A DNA stretch of 51,928 bases from Enterobacterales bacterium (GTDB taxonomy: Bacteria > Pseudomonadota > Gammaproteobacteria > Enterobacterales > Enterobacteriaceae). The notes below the pieces were generated by a model that did no database searches, had not been told where the DNA came from, and saw nothing but the letters and a program-made list of their open reading frames with translations. Made by a program: the position numbers and the translations under genes. The stretch covers positions 1-51,928 of the forward strand of contig JAATGH010000330.1 in assembly GCA_015654745.1 (NCBI GenBank). Direction: 5' to 3'. This document shows positions 1-9,449 of the stretch, in pieces (position 1 is the stretch's first letter; each line of letters begins with the position of its first letter).

Positions 1-167
1 ATGAAGGACTTGATATCCTCGCGACCCTGGCGAGGTTCGTGCAGTGAGTATTTGAGCAACATGTTCGGCGCGGCAATTTCATCGATCACCGCGAGATTGA
101 CATTCTTGCCCCAGAATTCCGTGAACCAGCGACCGACGATGGCCTTGTTCTGCTCTTCTTTGCTCAT
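1..167 (-). CDS. SnoaL-like / ester cyclase family protein (N-terminal part, runs off window)
   Basis: The first 55 codons are visible; the gene continues past the left edge. It starts at the ATG at 167, with GAGGAA about 7 bases upstream as ribosome binding site. The peptide begins MSKEEQNKAIVGRWFTEFWG, the amphipathic N-terminal helix typical of SnoaL-like polyketide-cyclase/NTF2-fold proteins, followed by a segment rich in hydrophobic residues and then HEPRQGREDIKSF, which fits the G-x-E/D-x-I/L-K motif of that fold. Members are small single-domain proteins with diverse or unknown substrates, so no reaction can be assigned. The sequence upstream is debris, so the gene probably has its own promoter between 168 and 320. 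Confidence 0.6.
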   Translation of the reverse strand, partial: MSKEEQNKAIVGRWFTEFWGKNVNLAVIDEIAAPNMLLKYSLHEPRQGREDIKSF

Positions 168-180
168 TTGAAAGTTCCTC

Positions 181-590
181 ACAAGTAGTTTCGGGGGGCC
201 ATCAAAATCATTCGATGACCTGAGCAAGAGAATATGCATCCGTCTGCAATTCAGAACTCCGATTCTTGCTGTTTAAGTAAATTCGAAGTCTTGCAGCAGT
301 GCCGACGGAGCGCCCATTCCAGTTAAAACCGCAAACCCTCGTTATGGATGCTTCCAACATGTGCGGAATCAGTGTCCCGGAATAATTCCGCAACTGCTTT
401 CGCAGCACGATTATCTACCGATGTCACCTGTAAAAAAGCCTGTTTCCATTGGGTAATCTGCGCTGGATTTAGCGTTTTTTTTACGGCAGTACGCAGCGAT
501 CGCTGTCCCGCTGAATGAGCGCCATTGAGCAGAGAACATTTTCTGGTGGATTTCACGCAAATCATTTGGGGTCTTGACAATAAAGATTGT
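181..590. other. Non-coding or degenerate stretch
   Basis: I see no intact gene here. On the minus strand one frame between about 323 and 580 contains TLNPAQITQWKQAFL, which weakly resembles the helix-turn-helix of IS3-family OrfA transposases (pattern HPNQITQWKKQLL). The surrounding residues do not match that family, so this may be an old IS remnant or chance. The stretch is AT-richer than the genes that follow. Confidence 0.3.
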
Positions 591-975
591 CTATCCGCTG
601 ATATCCCTTACCAACGGCCCGCTACAGCGTGACGGCATACTTACACCTTCTCTGGCAGCAATAAGCGCGTTGCTGATTTTGACCGCGCCACCGACAACCA
701 GAGTATTTTTGATAACATCTTTAAGGTTGCTCGCCAATTCTTTAATCGGCACGTAGCCCAAAGCGATAACTACGGTATCCGCTTCAAGAGAGAAAGAGCC
801 CTGTGCGTTTTCTACTATTACCTCATGCTCATGAATCTCACAAAGTTTAGTATTAAGGTATTGCTTAACGTCAAATTCGTTAAGGATTGTTTTAAGATGA
901 ACTTTACTCACGCCATCCAATTCCTGCAGGATTTGATCACGCATTTTAATGATGGTGACATCCTTTTGCTGCATA
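591..975 (-). pseudogene. Remnant of NADH:flavin oxidoreductase / 2,4-dienoyl-CoA reductase (C-terminal FAD/NAD(P) domain)
   Basis: Minus-strand translation gives a recognisable piece of the pyridine-nucleotide-disulphide-type domain found at the C-terminus of Old-Yellow-Enzyme/FadH-like proteins. It contains a segment equivalent to 'KLYTNTKLVEI', then EADTVVIALGYVPIKELA and a degraded GDAVKPRxxxxAIREG motif (here VVGGAVKISNALIAAREG). The FMN barrel, the iron-sulphur part and the N-terminal half are absent, and the end degenerates after about residue 110. This is a truncated fragment, abutting an unrelated efflux-adaptor fragment at about 975. Such enzymes reduce enoyl-CoA or enone substrates; the fragment cannot be functional. 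Assignment is at family level only. Confidence 0.65.
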
Positions 976-1090
976 GCCAAGCAAGGTTTAATGCGGCTTT
1001 CGCGTCTCGATATTCAGCATCCGCGATTGCAACCTCAGCGCGCGCTGATCAATATCTTCCTGGGTCACTGCCCCTGTCCCGGAGAGCCGA
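976..1090 (-). pseudogene. Remnant of a HlyD/MexE-type efflux adaptor protein
   Basis: On the minus strand, GTGAVTQEDIDQR in one frame continues as RAEVAIADAEYRDAKAAL in the next frame. Together these match the coiled-coil hairpin of RND-pump periplasmic adaptors (consensus 'GAVSREDYDxRxAxxxxAxAxxxAAxAxL'). The match needs a frameshift near 1045 and covers only about 35 residues. It runs directly into the oxidoreductase remnant at about 975, so a deletion has joined two unrelated dead genes. The match is short, so the family call is moderate. Confidence 0.45.
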
Positions 1091-1416
1091 TCCCGCAACC
1101 AGAATGATTGGACAAGCCTCAGCCAACGTTATTTTCGGCCTGATGAAACAGTTCTTTAATCTAATTGTGTAGTCAGGAAGACCTTCGCCAGTGCACTATA
1201 CTCTGTGCTGCGCTTGGGCGCGCTCTATTGGAGCGGCGAGGGGGTTGGCGGATTTGGCGCCGGCACATCGCGAAACCATTCATGAAAATCGCCCGCGATA
1301 TGATGGGGATAGCTGATGAAAATGAGGTGGATGAGGCAGAAAGGCGATGCTGGCAAAACGCCAATACCGCTGCCCATGTCACTTGATCACTCAACTTCTG
1401 AAAGGGAAGATTACCT

Positions 1417-2586
1417 ATGCTTCGCTCTGCATTTTTCATTCGCCTCATTAGCATTGTCATTCTTTTGCATGTGTATATCGGCCTGCGGCTCATTCCCGCC
1501 TTGCCGTTCGGTACTCCGTGCAAATGGCTCGCGGCCCTCCTGCTGCTTGCGTCCGTTTTGCTGATCCCGCTCGGCATGACCGCGCGTAATATCAAAAAAC
1601 AGCCGCTGTCAGACCGGCTCGCATGGGTAGGATTGCTCACGATGGGCTTCTTTTCGTCGCTGTTGGTGCTGACGGCGCTGCGCGATTTGTTGTTACTCTT
1701 GCTTCACGTCGTGAACGGCTTGCCGGGCGGCGCAACCATGCCGAAGGCGGATTTCCCCGCTATCAGCGCGCTGTTCGTCCCCCTATTGGCCATACTCCTC
1801 ACGTTGTTGGGCGTCTATAACGCGCGTCGAAATGCGCCGGTGAAGATTATCGATATCCCCATCGCAGGGCTGGCGGCGGCGCTGAATGGCTTTAGAATCG
1901 TGCAGATCAGCGACATTCACGTCGGCCCTACCATTAAACGCGATTATGTCGAGAAAATCGTATCAACCGTCAATGGGCTCAATGCGGATCTGATTGCGGT
2001 AACGGGCGATGTTGTCGATGGATCCGTGCCGCAGCTTGAGGCTGATACGCAGCCCCTCAGCGGGTTATCGGCACGGCACGGTACATTCTTCGTCACCGGA
2101 AATCATGAATACTACGCCGGTGCGGATACATGGATCGTTGAGTTTCGTCGGCTTGGCTTCAAGGTGTTGATGAACGAACATGTGGTGGTTGACCATGACG
2201 GCGCGCGCGCCATCGTGGCGGGCGTGACGGATTACAGCGGGGGCAGCTTCGACCCGGCGCACGCAAGCGATCCGGAGAAAGCCATGCGCGGCGCACCGAG
2301 CGATATCCTGTTCCGGCTACTGCTTGCCCATCAGCCACGCACCGCGCTGGCCGCATCGGAGGCCGGTTTCACGCTACAACTGTCCGGCCACACGCACGGA
2401 GGCCAGTTCCTCCCTTGGCAGTTCTTTATTCGGTTGCAGCAGCCGTTTGTCCACGGGCTGGCCAAGCTCAACGATCTCTGGGTATACACCAGCCGCGGGA
2501 CAGGCTATTGGGGGCCGCCGATACGTCTGGCCGCGCCGTCGGAGGTCACGCTTTTGCGTCTGGTTGCGCAGCCGCCCGCCGTTTGA
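1417..2586 (+). CDS. Membrane-anchored metallophosphoesterase (YaeI/YkuE-like)
   Basis: 389 residues. The first about 140 residues hold four hydrophobic segments (roughly 5-25, 36-55, 70-100 and 115-135), so the protein is membrane-anchored. The catalytic calcineurin-like domain follows, with all metal-binding motifs in order: DIHVG (D166, H168), GDVVDG (D198), GNHEYY (N229, H230), a later LAHQP histidine and GHTHGGQ near 327-333. These bind a di-metal centre that hydrolyses phosphomonoesters or diesters. Homologues (E. coli YaeI, Bacillus YkuE) act on lipid-linked or cell-wall phosphoesters, but the substrate here is unknown. The ATG at 1417 is preceded by GGGAAGA. The gene stands alone: debris upstream, the formaldehyde module downstream. 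Confidence 0.85.
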   Translation: MLRSAFFIRLISIVILLHVYIGLRLIPALPFGTPCKWLAALLLLASVLLIPLGMTARNIKKQPLSDRLAWVGLLTMGFFSSLLVLTALRDLLLLLLHVVNGLPGGATMPKADFPAISALFVPLLAILLTLLGVYNARRNAPVKIIDIPIAGLAAALNGFRIVQISDIHVGPTIKRDYVEKIVSTVNGLNADLIAVTGDVVDGSVPQLEADTQPLSGLSARHGTFFVTGNHEYYAGADTWIVEFRRLGFKVLMNEHVVVDHDGARAIVAGVTDYSGGSFDPAHASDPEKAMRGAPSDILFRLLLAHQPRTALAASEAGFTLQLSGHTHGGQFLPWQFFIRLQQPFVHGLAKLNDLWVYTSRGTGYWGPPIRLAAPSEVTLLRLVAQPPAV

Positions 2587-2762
2587 TCGTGGATCCCTAA
2601 ATGCGGACATTAGGCCACAGCCGCTGCGCGCTTGGTATTGGAAACTTCCGGCCTAACGTTTGAGCATAAAAGGTCCCCAGGTCGATAGGCCGCCAACTGG
2701 CATAACCCAAGAACACTACGCTATCCTTAAGAATCGTGGTAATGGGGGTAAACAACCTTTTT

Positions 2763-2813
2763 TTGACGTATTGCATACCCCCACCCAGTATTATACTATA
2801 CCCCCCTATAGCA
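2763..2813 (+). promoter_or_regulatory. frmR promoter with FrmR operator
   Basis: The region just before frmR carries TTGACG (2763-2768), TTGCAT (2771-2776) and TATACT (2792-2797), so RNA polymerase elements are present, although their exact pairing is ambiguous. The stretch ATACTATACCCCCCTATAGC (2793-2812) has a C-tract flanked by an AT-rich inverted repeat (TATA/TATA), the operator type known for FrmR/RcnR-class repressors. A second, weaker C-tract lies at 2778-2786. The operator overlaps the start region, so binding would block transcription of frmR-frmA-gfa until formaldehyde modifies FrmR. Confidence 0.75.
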
Positions 2814-2832
2814 TCTAAGGAGATATTAGCGC

Positions 2833-3108
2833 ATGCCACATTCCCCCGCAGAAAAGAAACGAGTACTGACGCGAGTCAAACGTGTTCGTGGGCAAATTGA
2901 AGCCTTGGAAATAGCGCTTGCGCGCGGAGACGAATGCAGTCTTGTTCTTCAACAAATAGCGGCAATTCGTGGCGCGGTGAATGGTCTTATGGCCGGCGTT
3001 CTGGAAAGCCACCTGCGTGAGGAACTGATGAATGCTAACTCATCAATAGAATCCCGAGTTTCATCCATCGATGATGCGGTCTCCCTGGTGCGAACATACC
3101 TGCGTTAA
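2833..3108 (+). CDS. frmR: Formaldehyde-responsive transcriptional repressor FrmR
   Basis: 91 residues, the same length as E. coli FrmR. All-helical DUF156 (CsoR/RcnR) family repressor; the motif [11 protein letters not shown] is conserved. Pro2 and Cys35, the two residues that formaldehyde cross-links between subunits in E. coli FrmR, are both present (counting Met as 1; the cysteine lies in GDECS). The ATG at 2833 is preceded by AAGGAGA at 2817-2823. It is the first gene of frmR-frmA-gfa and represses its own operon through the C-tract operator just upstream. RcnR-type metal ligands (an N-terminal His together with Cys35, His60, His64) could confuse family members, but the neighbour frmA makes the FrmR call firm. 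Confidence 0.93.
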   Translation: MPHSPAEKKRVLTRVKRVRGQIEALEIALARGDECSLVLQQIAAIRGAVNGLMAGVLESHLREELMNANSSIESRVSSIDDAVSLVRTYLR

Positions 3109-3172
3109 CTCTTTGTATAAAGTAGCATCGATATTGGTGCTGCTACCTCCCTTATTCGGAAAGAGGAATTAA

Positions 3173-4291
<1,119 letters not shown>

Positions 4292-4368
4292 TTTTGATTT
4301 TGTTCGTTGGACAACGTGCTGCCCTATTATCGCAGCACATGACTTAATCCCAATAACGGAGCAATATT

Positions 4369-4944
4369 ATGGCCTTTATCAAGATACATCCTCTAATCGA
4401 CAACGGCATCAAGCAAGCGGCTGAAAATTTTGCCGGCGGTACCTTACAATGCCATTGCGCAAGCAATAAAGTGGTCGTTAGCATTAAAGCACAAACGCTG
4501 CACAACCACGCTTGCGGTTGCAGCCAATGCTGGAAACCCGATGGTGCAACCTTTGCGGTTATTGCGGTGGTACCGCGTGAATCCGTGACCGTGATTGCAA
4601 ACGCAGACAAATTGAAAATCATTAATGAAAATACGGCAATTCAACGTCACGCATGTAAAGAATGCGGTGTCCATATGTACGGACGTATTGAAAATAAAGA
4701 CCACGGATTTTATGGTCTTGATTTCGTACATACCGAACTTTCTGAACAATCTGGCTGGTCAGCGCCGGGCTTTGCCGCCTTTGTATCCTCAATTATTGAA
4801 AGTGGCGCGCCAGTATCTAAAATGGATGCAGTTCGGGCCCGGTTAAATGAGGTCGGTCTCCCGACATACGACTGTCTGTCGCCGGCGTTGATGGATGTGC
4901 TCGCGGCCAATACAGCAAAACAAAAAGGTACCTATCAAGCATAA
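4369..4944 (+). CDS. gfa: Glutathione-dependent formaldehyde-activating enzyme (GFA family)
   Basis: 191 residues. Gfa, first described in Paracoccus, is reported to promote condensation of formaldehyde with glutathione to S-hydroxymethylglutathione, the substrate of FrmA. The zinc-binding cysteines of the GFA fold are visible: C28 and C30 (CHC), C49, C51 and C54 (CGCSQC) and C96 and C99 (CKECG). Start ATG at 4369 after AACGGAGCAAT, 77 bases downstream of frmA, so it is probably cotranscribed under FrmR control. It occupies the place of frmB in E. coli. The family also contains proteins without proven Gfa activity, but the operon context supports the name. Confidence 0.88.
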   Translation: MAFIKIHPLIDNGIKQAAENFAGGTLQCHCASNKVVVSIKAQTLHNHACGCSQCWKPDGATFAVIAVVPRESVTVIANADKLKIINENTAIQRHACKECGVHMYGRIENKDHGFYGLDFVHTELSEQSGWSAPGFAAFVSSIIESGAPVSKMDAVRARLNEVGLPTYDCLSPALMDVLAANTAKQKGTYQA

Positions 4945-5522
4945 TCATCCCCGTTAATGCTTTTATACAGTAAGCCAATGCACTGTAATTTAATTTGCAT
5001 TTAAACTCTCGCGGAAGGTAACAACTTGTTATTTAAACCTGTGCCTATTCATATTAGGAAAGCATACAGAAAATATATGAGATAAAATAACTTCAATGTT
5101 ATTTTAAAAAAACCAGCCGCATGGAAGCGCTGGCATTTCATGTCGATAAAATTTTCGCTTAACATACTCTTTCACCTTTCCACCATAGATGTAGCGCTGG
5201 TGCGCTGAACAACGCCTATATAATAGGCGCTGATTTATTCAGTTTGCTCAATTGTTTTGCAGATAGTTATCGGCTGGTTGCCTCGCCGTCTTGGCAATTG
5301 CCTTGCGCCAACGCGGCTCACCGTGATGTTGCCCGCGCCCGCGTTGCCAAATCTACGATGTCGCCTTGATAAGTTGATGAGTCCATCCATTGATTGTGGA
5401 GTTTTTTTCCACTCTGTAACGACTTCAGGCCCGTTTATCAACTTCACGGTCAGAGCTACAATACATACACCGTCAGAACAACCTGATGATATATAATGTG
5501 TTAACCTACAAAGGATCCTATC
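4945..5522. other. Intergenic stretch with promoter for the first tautomerase gene
   Basis: No convincing gene in either strand. Both strands have medium open frames at 5235-5500, but neither shows a family motif or a good ribosome binding site. A TATAAT hexamer at 5492-5497 followed by AAAGGATC at 5510-5517 suggests the promoter and ribosome binding site for the tautomerase gene at 5523; no strong -35 is seen. Confidence 0.4.
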
Positions 5523-5720
5523 ATGCCAGTAGTGAATATCCAGATGTTCGCGGGTCGCGATGAGGCTAAACCCGCCATCGCCAAAGCAGTCACCGACGCC
5601 ATCGCCAAACACGCCAACGTCGATCCGCAGTATGTTTATGTCATTTTCAATGATGTGAAAACCGAAAACTGGGCTATCTCCGGCGAAATTTTTGCCGAGA
5701 CCTTGAAAAAACCAAGCTGA
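5523..5720 (+). CDS. 4-oxalocrotonate tautomerase family protein (copy 1)
   Basis: 65 residues, typical of the short 4-OT/PptA family. After removal of Met the N-terminus is Pro (MPVVNIQMF), the catalytic general base of all tautomerases, and Arg12 (GRD) lies where substrate-binding arginines occur. These enzymes form hexamers or dimers and tautomerise enol/keto acids or related substrates; the actual substrate is unknown. The protein is nearly the same as the product of the minus-strand gene at 9121-9318 (58 of 65 residues identical by eye), while the DNA differs at many third positions. This points to an old duplication kept by selection. AGGATC precedes the ATG. Confidence 0.85.
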   Translation: MPVVNIQMFAGRDEAKPAIAKAVTDAIAKHANVDPQYVYVIFNDVKTENWAISGEIFAETLKKPS

Positions 5721-6059
5721 CAGCCTGATAATGAATATCTTATTTCCCAGAGCCTTCATTATACCGCTGCGCTGATATTCGCAACCTTCTTTGGCTGATT
5801 TAACGTAAAAGGTCACGCTCAGCTCCCGACTATGGAGAGGCGTTTAATTAACCTATAAAATCTTCCACTGTAGTCATAGGTCGAATGAGCCAACGAATCA
5901 TGATGGCTTATGTCGTCGTCAAGAAATAATATTTTATTACTATTTGTCGACGCTCGGCATCGCAAATATAGACATTTATTCCCGCTTTATACTATAGATG
6001 AATGGACTGTGACATTCCCGTTTATTATGCCTTTAAATTAGACACCGATTGAGCAAATA
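5721..6059. other. Intergenic stretch
   Basis: No gene seen. TATACT at about 5989-5994 is a candidate -10 for the monooxygenase gene at 6060. CTCCCGACTATGGAGAG near 5824-5840 is an imperfect dyad of unknown meaning. Confidence 0.3.
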
Positions 6060-6413
6060 ATGAAAAAAGACATTACATGCATTTTTACTCTGGCACTGGG
6101 GGAAGGTAAATTTTTGGCCTTTCGTGATTTGGTTGCCAAAATAGTGGCGGCGACTCACCACGAGCCGGGTACATTGTCTTACGTTTACAGTGTAAGCGAA
6201 GATGAAAGGTCAGCCCATATTGTTGAGCGATACCGGCCGGATGCCCTTGTCAGCCATGTTGATAGCACGTTTGCCCCTTTCGCTGAGGAGTTTCTTGCCC
6301 TGGTTACCATTACGGGTCTTACCGTCTATGGCGAACCTGACGCGGAAATTAAAAAAAGGCTAGATCCGTTTGGCGCAGTCTATCTGAAGCCGTTTGACGG
6401 TTTTATCCGTTAA
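6060..6413 (+). CDS. Antibiotic biosynthesis monooxygenase (ABM) domain protein
   Basis: 117 residues with a single ABM ferredoxin-like fold. The order is a beta strand (CIFTLALGEGK), helix (FLAFRDLVAKIVAATHHEPG), the hallmark EPGTLSYVYSVSED, then IVERYRPDALVSHVDS and the helix that follows. Family members (YgiN, ActVA-Orf6) oxidise quinols or aromatic substrates without cofactor, or are dimeric proteins of unknown role. The ATG at 6060 has only a weak GAG upstream. It lies between the two tautomerase copies, next to the dead grxB, which suggests a role in handling quinones or other electrophiles; that is inference. Confidence 0.75.
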   Translation: MKKDITCIFTLALGEGKFLAFRDLVAKIVAATHHEPGTLSYVYSVSEDERSAHIVERYRPDALVSHVDSTFAPFAEEFLALVTITGLTVYGEPDAEIKKRLDPFGAVYLKPFDGFIR

Positions 6414-6469
6414 TATTTAGTCACTCACTGCTAGCGTAATGCCTGTTTGATAATGTTTGGCGTCTACGA

Positions 6470-6826
6470 ATGAAACTTCAAGTCTACGACCATTGCCCAT
6501 TCTGTGTTGGCGCCCGCATGATTTTTGGGTTGAAAAAAATACTTTATCGACAGGAAACGGGCGGTGTTTGGCCATTATTCTGCTTTGATCAAGGATAGTG
6601 CCCCCTTATTGCAACTGTAAATCAAGCGCTTATCGAACGTGACGAGTTACTGGCTGACGGTCAATCAACTGATGCTAAAGGTTCGCTATCCGATATTCTT
6701 CTCTTCCCGGGACTTCGCCCGCTGTCGATGGTAAAAGGGATTGAGTGGCCTTCTGGTGTGGACATATGGCGTAAGCGCATGGCGGTGGAGTGTGCCATTC
6801 CCCTTGATGACGCTATTGCCCTCTGA
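6470..6826 (+). pseudogene. grxB: Degraded glutaredoxin 2 gene
   Basis: The start MKLQVYDHCPFCVGARMIFG matches the N-terminus of GrxB, including the CPxC redox site, but the frame ends after 42 codons. After a large internal deletion the C-terminal part reappears in another frame: a segment from LIERDELLADG through SLSDILLFPGLRPLSMVKGI to a TGA at 6824-6826, equivalent to the C-terminal helical domain of GrxB. About half of the roughly 215-codon gene is missing. Intact GrxB is a cytoplasmic glutathione-dependent disulphide reductase. The first frame alone cannot fold as a full glutaredoxin, so the gene is dead. Confidence 0.85.
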
Positions 6827-6911
6827 CCTTTATTCAGATCCGGGCTGCGTCATCGGCTCGGTACACATATTCAGCGGTCTGGCGTCCGCCCGATAAAACA
6901 AGGAATTTGAT

Positions 6912-7805
6912 ATGAAAATTTTCATTACTGGCGCAACGGGCTATATCGGTGGTTCTATTGCTCTGCATTTAAGCAGTGCGGGACATCACATCCGCGGCCT
7001 TATTCGTGACCAAGACAAGGCCGGCCTACTGATAGAAAGGGGAATAGAACCCGTTTTTGGTGATTTGAAAAATATCGATTTACTCATTCATGAAGCGCGA
7101 CATGCGGATGCCGTGGTTAATGCGGCGAATAGTGATGACGAAGGCGCTGTTGATGCGTTTCTGCATGCACTACAAGAAAGTGGCAAATCCCTGGTTCATA
7201 CCAGCGGAACCAGTGTCATTGGAGATGCCGTAGGGGGAAACAGCCGCAGTAACACCGTCTTTGAAGAAGAAAGTCAATTAATCGTACCGCCGGAAAAGCA
7301 GGCCAGAAGGAATATCGACCTAAAGGTGTTGGCAGCAAGGGGCATGCGCGGCATTGTCTTGTGTAACAGTTTGGTTTATGGCGAAGGAAAACTCCCTAAT
7401 ACCCAAAGTGTCCAGATTCCCCTTCTTGTGAATCAGGCGCTGGAAAGCGGAGTGGTACGTATAGTAGGAAGCGGATTGAATCGCTGGTCTAATGTGCACA
7501 TTGAAGATCTGTGCGAACTTTATCGCTTGGCAATAAAAAGCGCACCTGCAGGGGCCTTTTATTTTGTGGAAAACGGCGAATCGTCTTTTTTCGATATAGG
7601 CCAGGCGATTTCTGAACGTTTGCGCCTGGATGGCCCGGAAAGCTGGACTGAAGCAGAGGCGGCGGAAGTCTGGGGGCTGGCACGCGCCCGTTATTCCTTA
7701 GGTTCAAACAGCCGGGTTAACTCTATACGTGCCCGCCGGGAACTTGGCTGGAATCCGCAACATGTCTCCGTCATTGAATGGATCCTTAACGAATTTAAAA
7801 TCTGA
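6912..7805 (+). CDS. NAD-dependent epimerase/dehydratase family protein (atypical SDR)
   Basis: 297 residues. The N-terminus MKIFITGATGYIGGSIALHL carries the G-x2-G-x2-G dinucleotide-binding motif of extended/atypical short-chain dehydrogenases. VVNAAN and the HTSGTSVIGD strand follow at the usual spacing. The catalytic Tyr-x3-Lys is not obvious, which is common in atypical members acting as NAD(P)-dependent reductases or regulators. ATG at 6912 after AAGGAATTTGAT. It follows dead grxB by 85 bases and ends just before a LysR remnant. The substrate is unknown; context suggests electrophile or quinone metabolism, only as inference. Confidence 0.8.
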   Translation: MKIFITGATGYIGGSIALHLSSAGHHIRGLIRDQDKAGLLIERGIEPVFGDLKNIDLLIHEARHADAVVNAANSDDEGAVDAFLHALQESGKSLVHTSGTSVIGDAVGGNSRSNTVFEEESQLIVPPEKQARRNIDLKVLAARGMRGIVLCNSLVYGEGKLPNTQSVQIPLLVNQALESGVVRIVGSGLNRWSNVHIEDLCELYRLAIKSAPAGAFYFVENGESSFFDIGQAISERLRLDGPESWTEAEAAEVWGLARARYSLGSNSRVNSIRARRELGWNPQHVSVIEWILNEFKI

Positions 7806-7950
7806 AAGTCATTACTGTCTTCGGCGAAAGATCCCGCGGCCTCGACCTCGGCGAGAATCATTTTCGATCGTTCATAACAGTGTCGTCCCGTTTCGGTCAG
7901 GCAATGGTGGTGGGGTATTCTATTCAGGCATCGAACGCCTTGAAAAGGCC
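7806..7950 (-). pseudogene. LysR-type regulator remnant
   Basis: A minus-strand reading frame gives LTETGRHCYERSKMILAEVE, which is the linker helix after the winged HTH of LysR regulators (consensus 'LTEAGERYYERCRRILAEVEEA'). It is preceded by a damaged 'LNRT(T)R' motif (CLNRIPHHH). Only about 45 residues remain; the HTH and effector domain are gone. The fragment lies between two convergent genes. Confidence 0.6.
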
Positions 7951-7990
7951 TAATCCACGGTTAAGCCACCATTGATAATCATGTCAGGTT

Positions 7991-9001
7991 CTATTTTTTC
8001 ACTTCTGGCTTGTTAAGGAAGGCGGTCAAATCTTGTGTAAAACGTAACGGATTTTTAAATGCCAAAAAGTGATCGCCCTGCTCTTCTTTTGTGTAGACAA
8101 AAAGTTGCGAACCAGGGATCACTGAGTGCATCCATTTCTGACTAGGAACGTTATGGCTATAATCACCGGTAAAGATGGCGGTCGGTACATTAATCTTAGC
8201 GCGAATCACGTCACGCCAGTCATTGGTTGCATGGTCGAAAAGAACCTGCGAGAGGAATTTGGGATCGTTTTTTACAAATTCACGCGCAAATGCTTCGGAG
8301 TTCTGGAAATACTTGGATTCCATGGCCTTATAACGCTCCATGGCAGCCATATCCACGACTTGATTATTGACGGGCGCTCCCTGGGTGAACGCTGCAATCA
8401 TGCGTTCTGGTGATGTGGTCATGCCACCCGCATCCAAACGTTCTTTCTCTGACCAGTCGGAATGGGTGTAGATGGAAACGGGTTCATCAATGAAGGCCAG
8501 CTTATTAACGTTCTGCGTGCCGAAAAGGTCGATATAAGACCAAATAATCGACGCGCCCATGGACCAGCCGCAAAGATTTACCGATTTGGCGCCGATATGA
8601 TCGGTAAACTCTTTAAGATCCATACCGAAGCGTGACAATCGGTTACCGTATTCCACATTTTGGGACAAGCCCTGGTTACGTGGATCAAGCACATAAACAT
8701 GATACTGCTTGCTTAGCAGATACATGACGTTGAAATATTCCGCCCCGTTAGCCGACCAGCCCGGGACAAATATTAATGGCTCACCTGAACCCGCCTCCCA
8801 ATAACTCAATTTAACACCATCATTGGTGGTGAATGCGTTAATCTGCAATCCCTTGAAATCAGATAATCTTTGAGGTAATCCCTCAATTTTATTTGGGAAG
8901 GTAAAATCCCGGCCCAATACGGTCACTGCATCGCTGGCAAGTATGGAACTGCTAAACATCATAAGCGACACAACGCTAGCTATTTTAGTAATCAGGCGCA
9001 T
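7991..9001 (-). CDS. Secreted alpha/beta hydrolase
   Basis: 336 residues. An N-terminal signal peptide (basic MRLITK, hydrophobic core, cleavage after SSSILA at about residue 22) predicts export to the periplasm. The hydrolase fold shows WEAGSGEPLIFVPGW (oxyanion-hole region), LDPRNQGLS, the nucleophile elbow G-W-S147-M-G and a late GDHFLAF with the catalytic His. The acid is probably an Asp in the segment before GDYSHNV. Substrate unknown: esterases, epoxide hydrolases and haloperoxidase-like enzymes share these motifs. It is downstream of tautomerase copy 2 on the same strand (gap about 120 bases), so the two may be cotranscribed. Confidence 0.85.
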   Translation of the reverse strand: MRLITKIASVVSLMMFSSSILASDAVTVLGRDFTFPNKIEGLPQRLSDFKGLQINAFTTNDGVKLSYWEAGSGEPLIFVPGWSANGAEYFNVMYLLSKQYHVYVLDPRNQGLSQNVEYGNRLSRFGMDLKEFTDHIGAKSVNLCGWSMGASIIWSYIDLFGTQNVNKLAFIDEPVSIYTHSDWSEKERLDAGGMTTSPERMIAAFTQGAPVNNQVVDMAAMERYKAMESKYFQNSEAFAREFVKNDPKFLSQVLFDHATNDWRDVIRAKINVPTAIFTGDYSHNVPSQKWMHSVIPGSQLFVYTKEEQGDHFLAFKNPLRFTQDLTAFLNKPEVKK

Positions 9002-9120
9002 GATTTTTTACCTTTTGGTCGTAATGAGTCCCCGTCGCCGCATCCTCCCATAGCCCGACGGCAGGATTGAAGAAACGGGCATCGTTTGTATCAACCTCGT
9101 CAGGCAAGCAACTTCATCAT

Positions 9121-9318
9121 TTAGCCTGATTTTTTTAACGTGTCCGCAAAAATTTCACCCGATATGGCCCAGTTTTCAGTTTTTACGTCATTGAAAATGA
9201 CATAAACGTACTGGGGGTCGACATTGGCATGTTTAGCAATGGCGTCCGTAACGTCTTTGGCGATGGCCGCCTTGGCCCCATCTCTCCCTTCAAACATCTG
9301 GATATTGACTACCGGCAT
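9121..9318 (-). CDS. 4-oxalocrotonate tautomerase family protein (copy 2)
   Basis: 65 residues with catalytic Pro right after Met and the same Arg12. It differs from copy 1 (5523-5720, opposite strand) at seven residues, mostly near positions 10-22 and at the last two residues. AAAGGAAATACC before the ATG is a good ribosome binding site. It sits directly upstream of the secreted hydrolase and downstream of the LysR gene on the same strand, so the LysR protein could control it. The two copies lie in inverted orientation about 3.4 kb apart and could support recombination that inverts the segment between them. Confidence 0.85.
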   Translation of the reverse strand: MPVVNIQMFEGRDGAKAAIAKDVTDAIAKHANVDPQYVYVIFNDVKTENWAISGEIFADTLKKSG

Positions 9319-9449
9319 GGTATTTCCTTTTTTTGCAGTCTGGCTTTTTCAGTGGCGTCAGCGTGTCTAACGCTGCAAGAAGCATAACCGTGCGGTAATA
9401 GTTGATAAACACGTCCGCAGATGACGCAGAGTAGAATCTTATTCCACAA

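Noticed and set aside
208-408. 66-codon minus-strand frame with a possible IS3 OrfA neighbour
   Set aside because: No motif of its own; the IS3-like helix in the adjacent frame is too short to call an insertion sequence.
1173-1640. 155-codon minus-strand open frame over the start of the metallophosphoesterase
   Set aside because: Arg/Ser-rich, no motif or ribosome binding site, and it overlaps a gene with clear catalytic motifs in another frame; a shadow.
2597-2839. 80-codon minus-strand frame before frmR
   Set aside because: Overlaps the frmR promoter and operator, shows no family motif and begins antisense to the frmR start region.
5235-5816. 193-codon minus-strand frame across tautomerase copy 1
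   Set aside because: Its middle is the antisense of the tautomerase gene; the outer parts match no family. Its counterpart is absent at copy 2.
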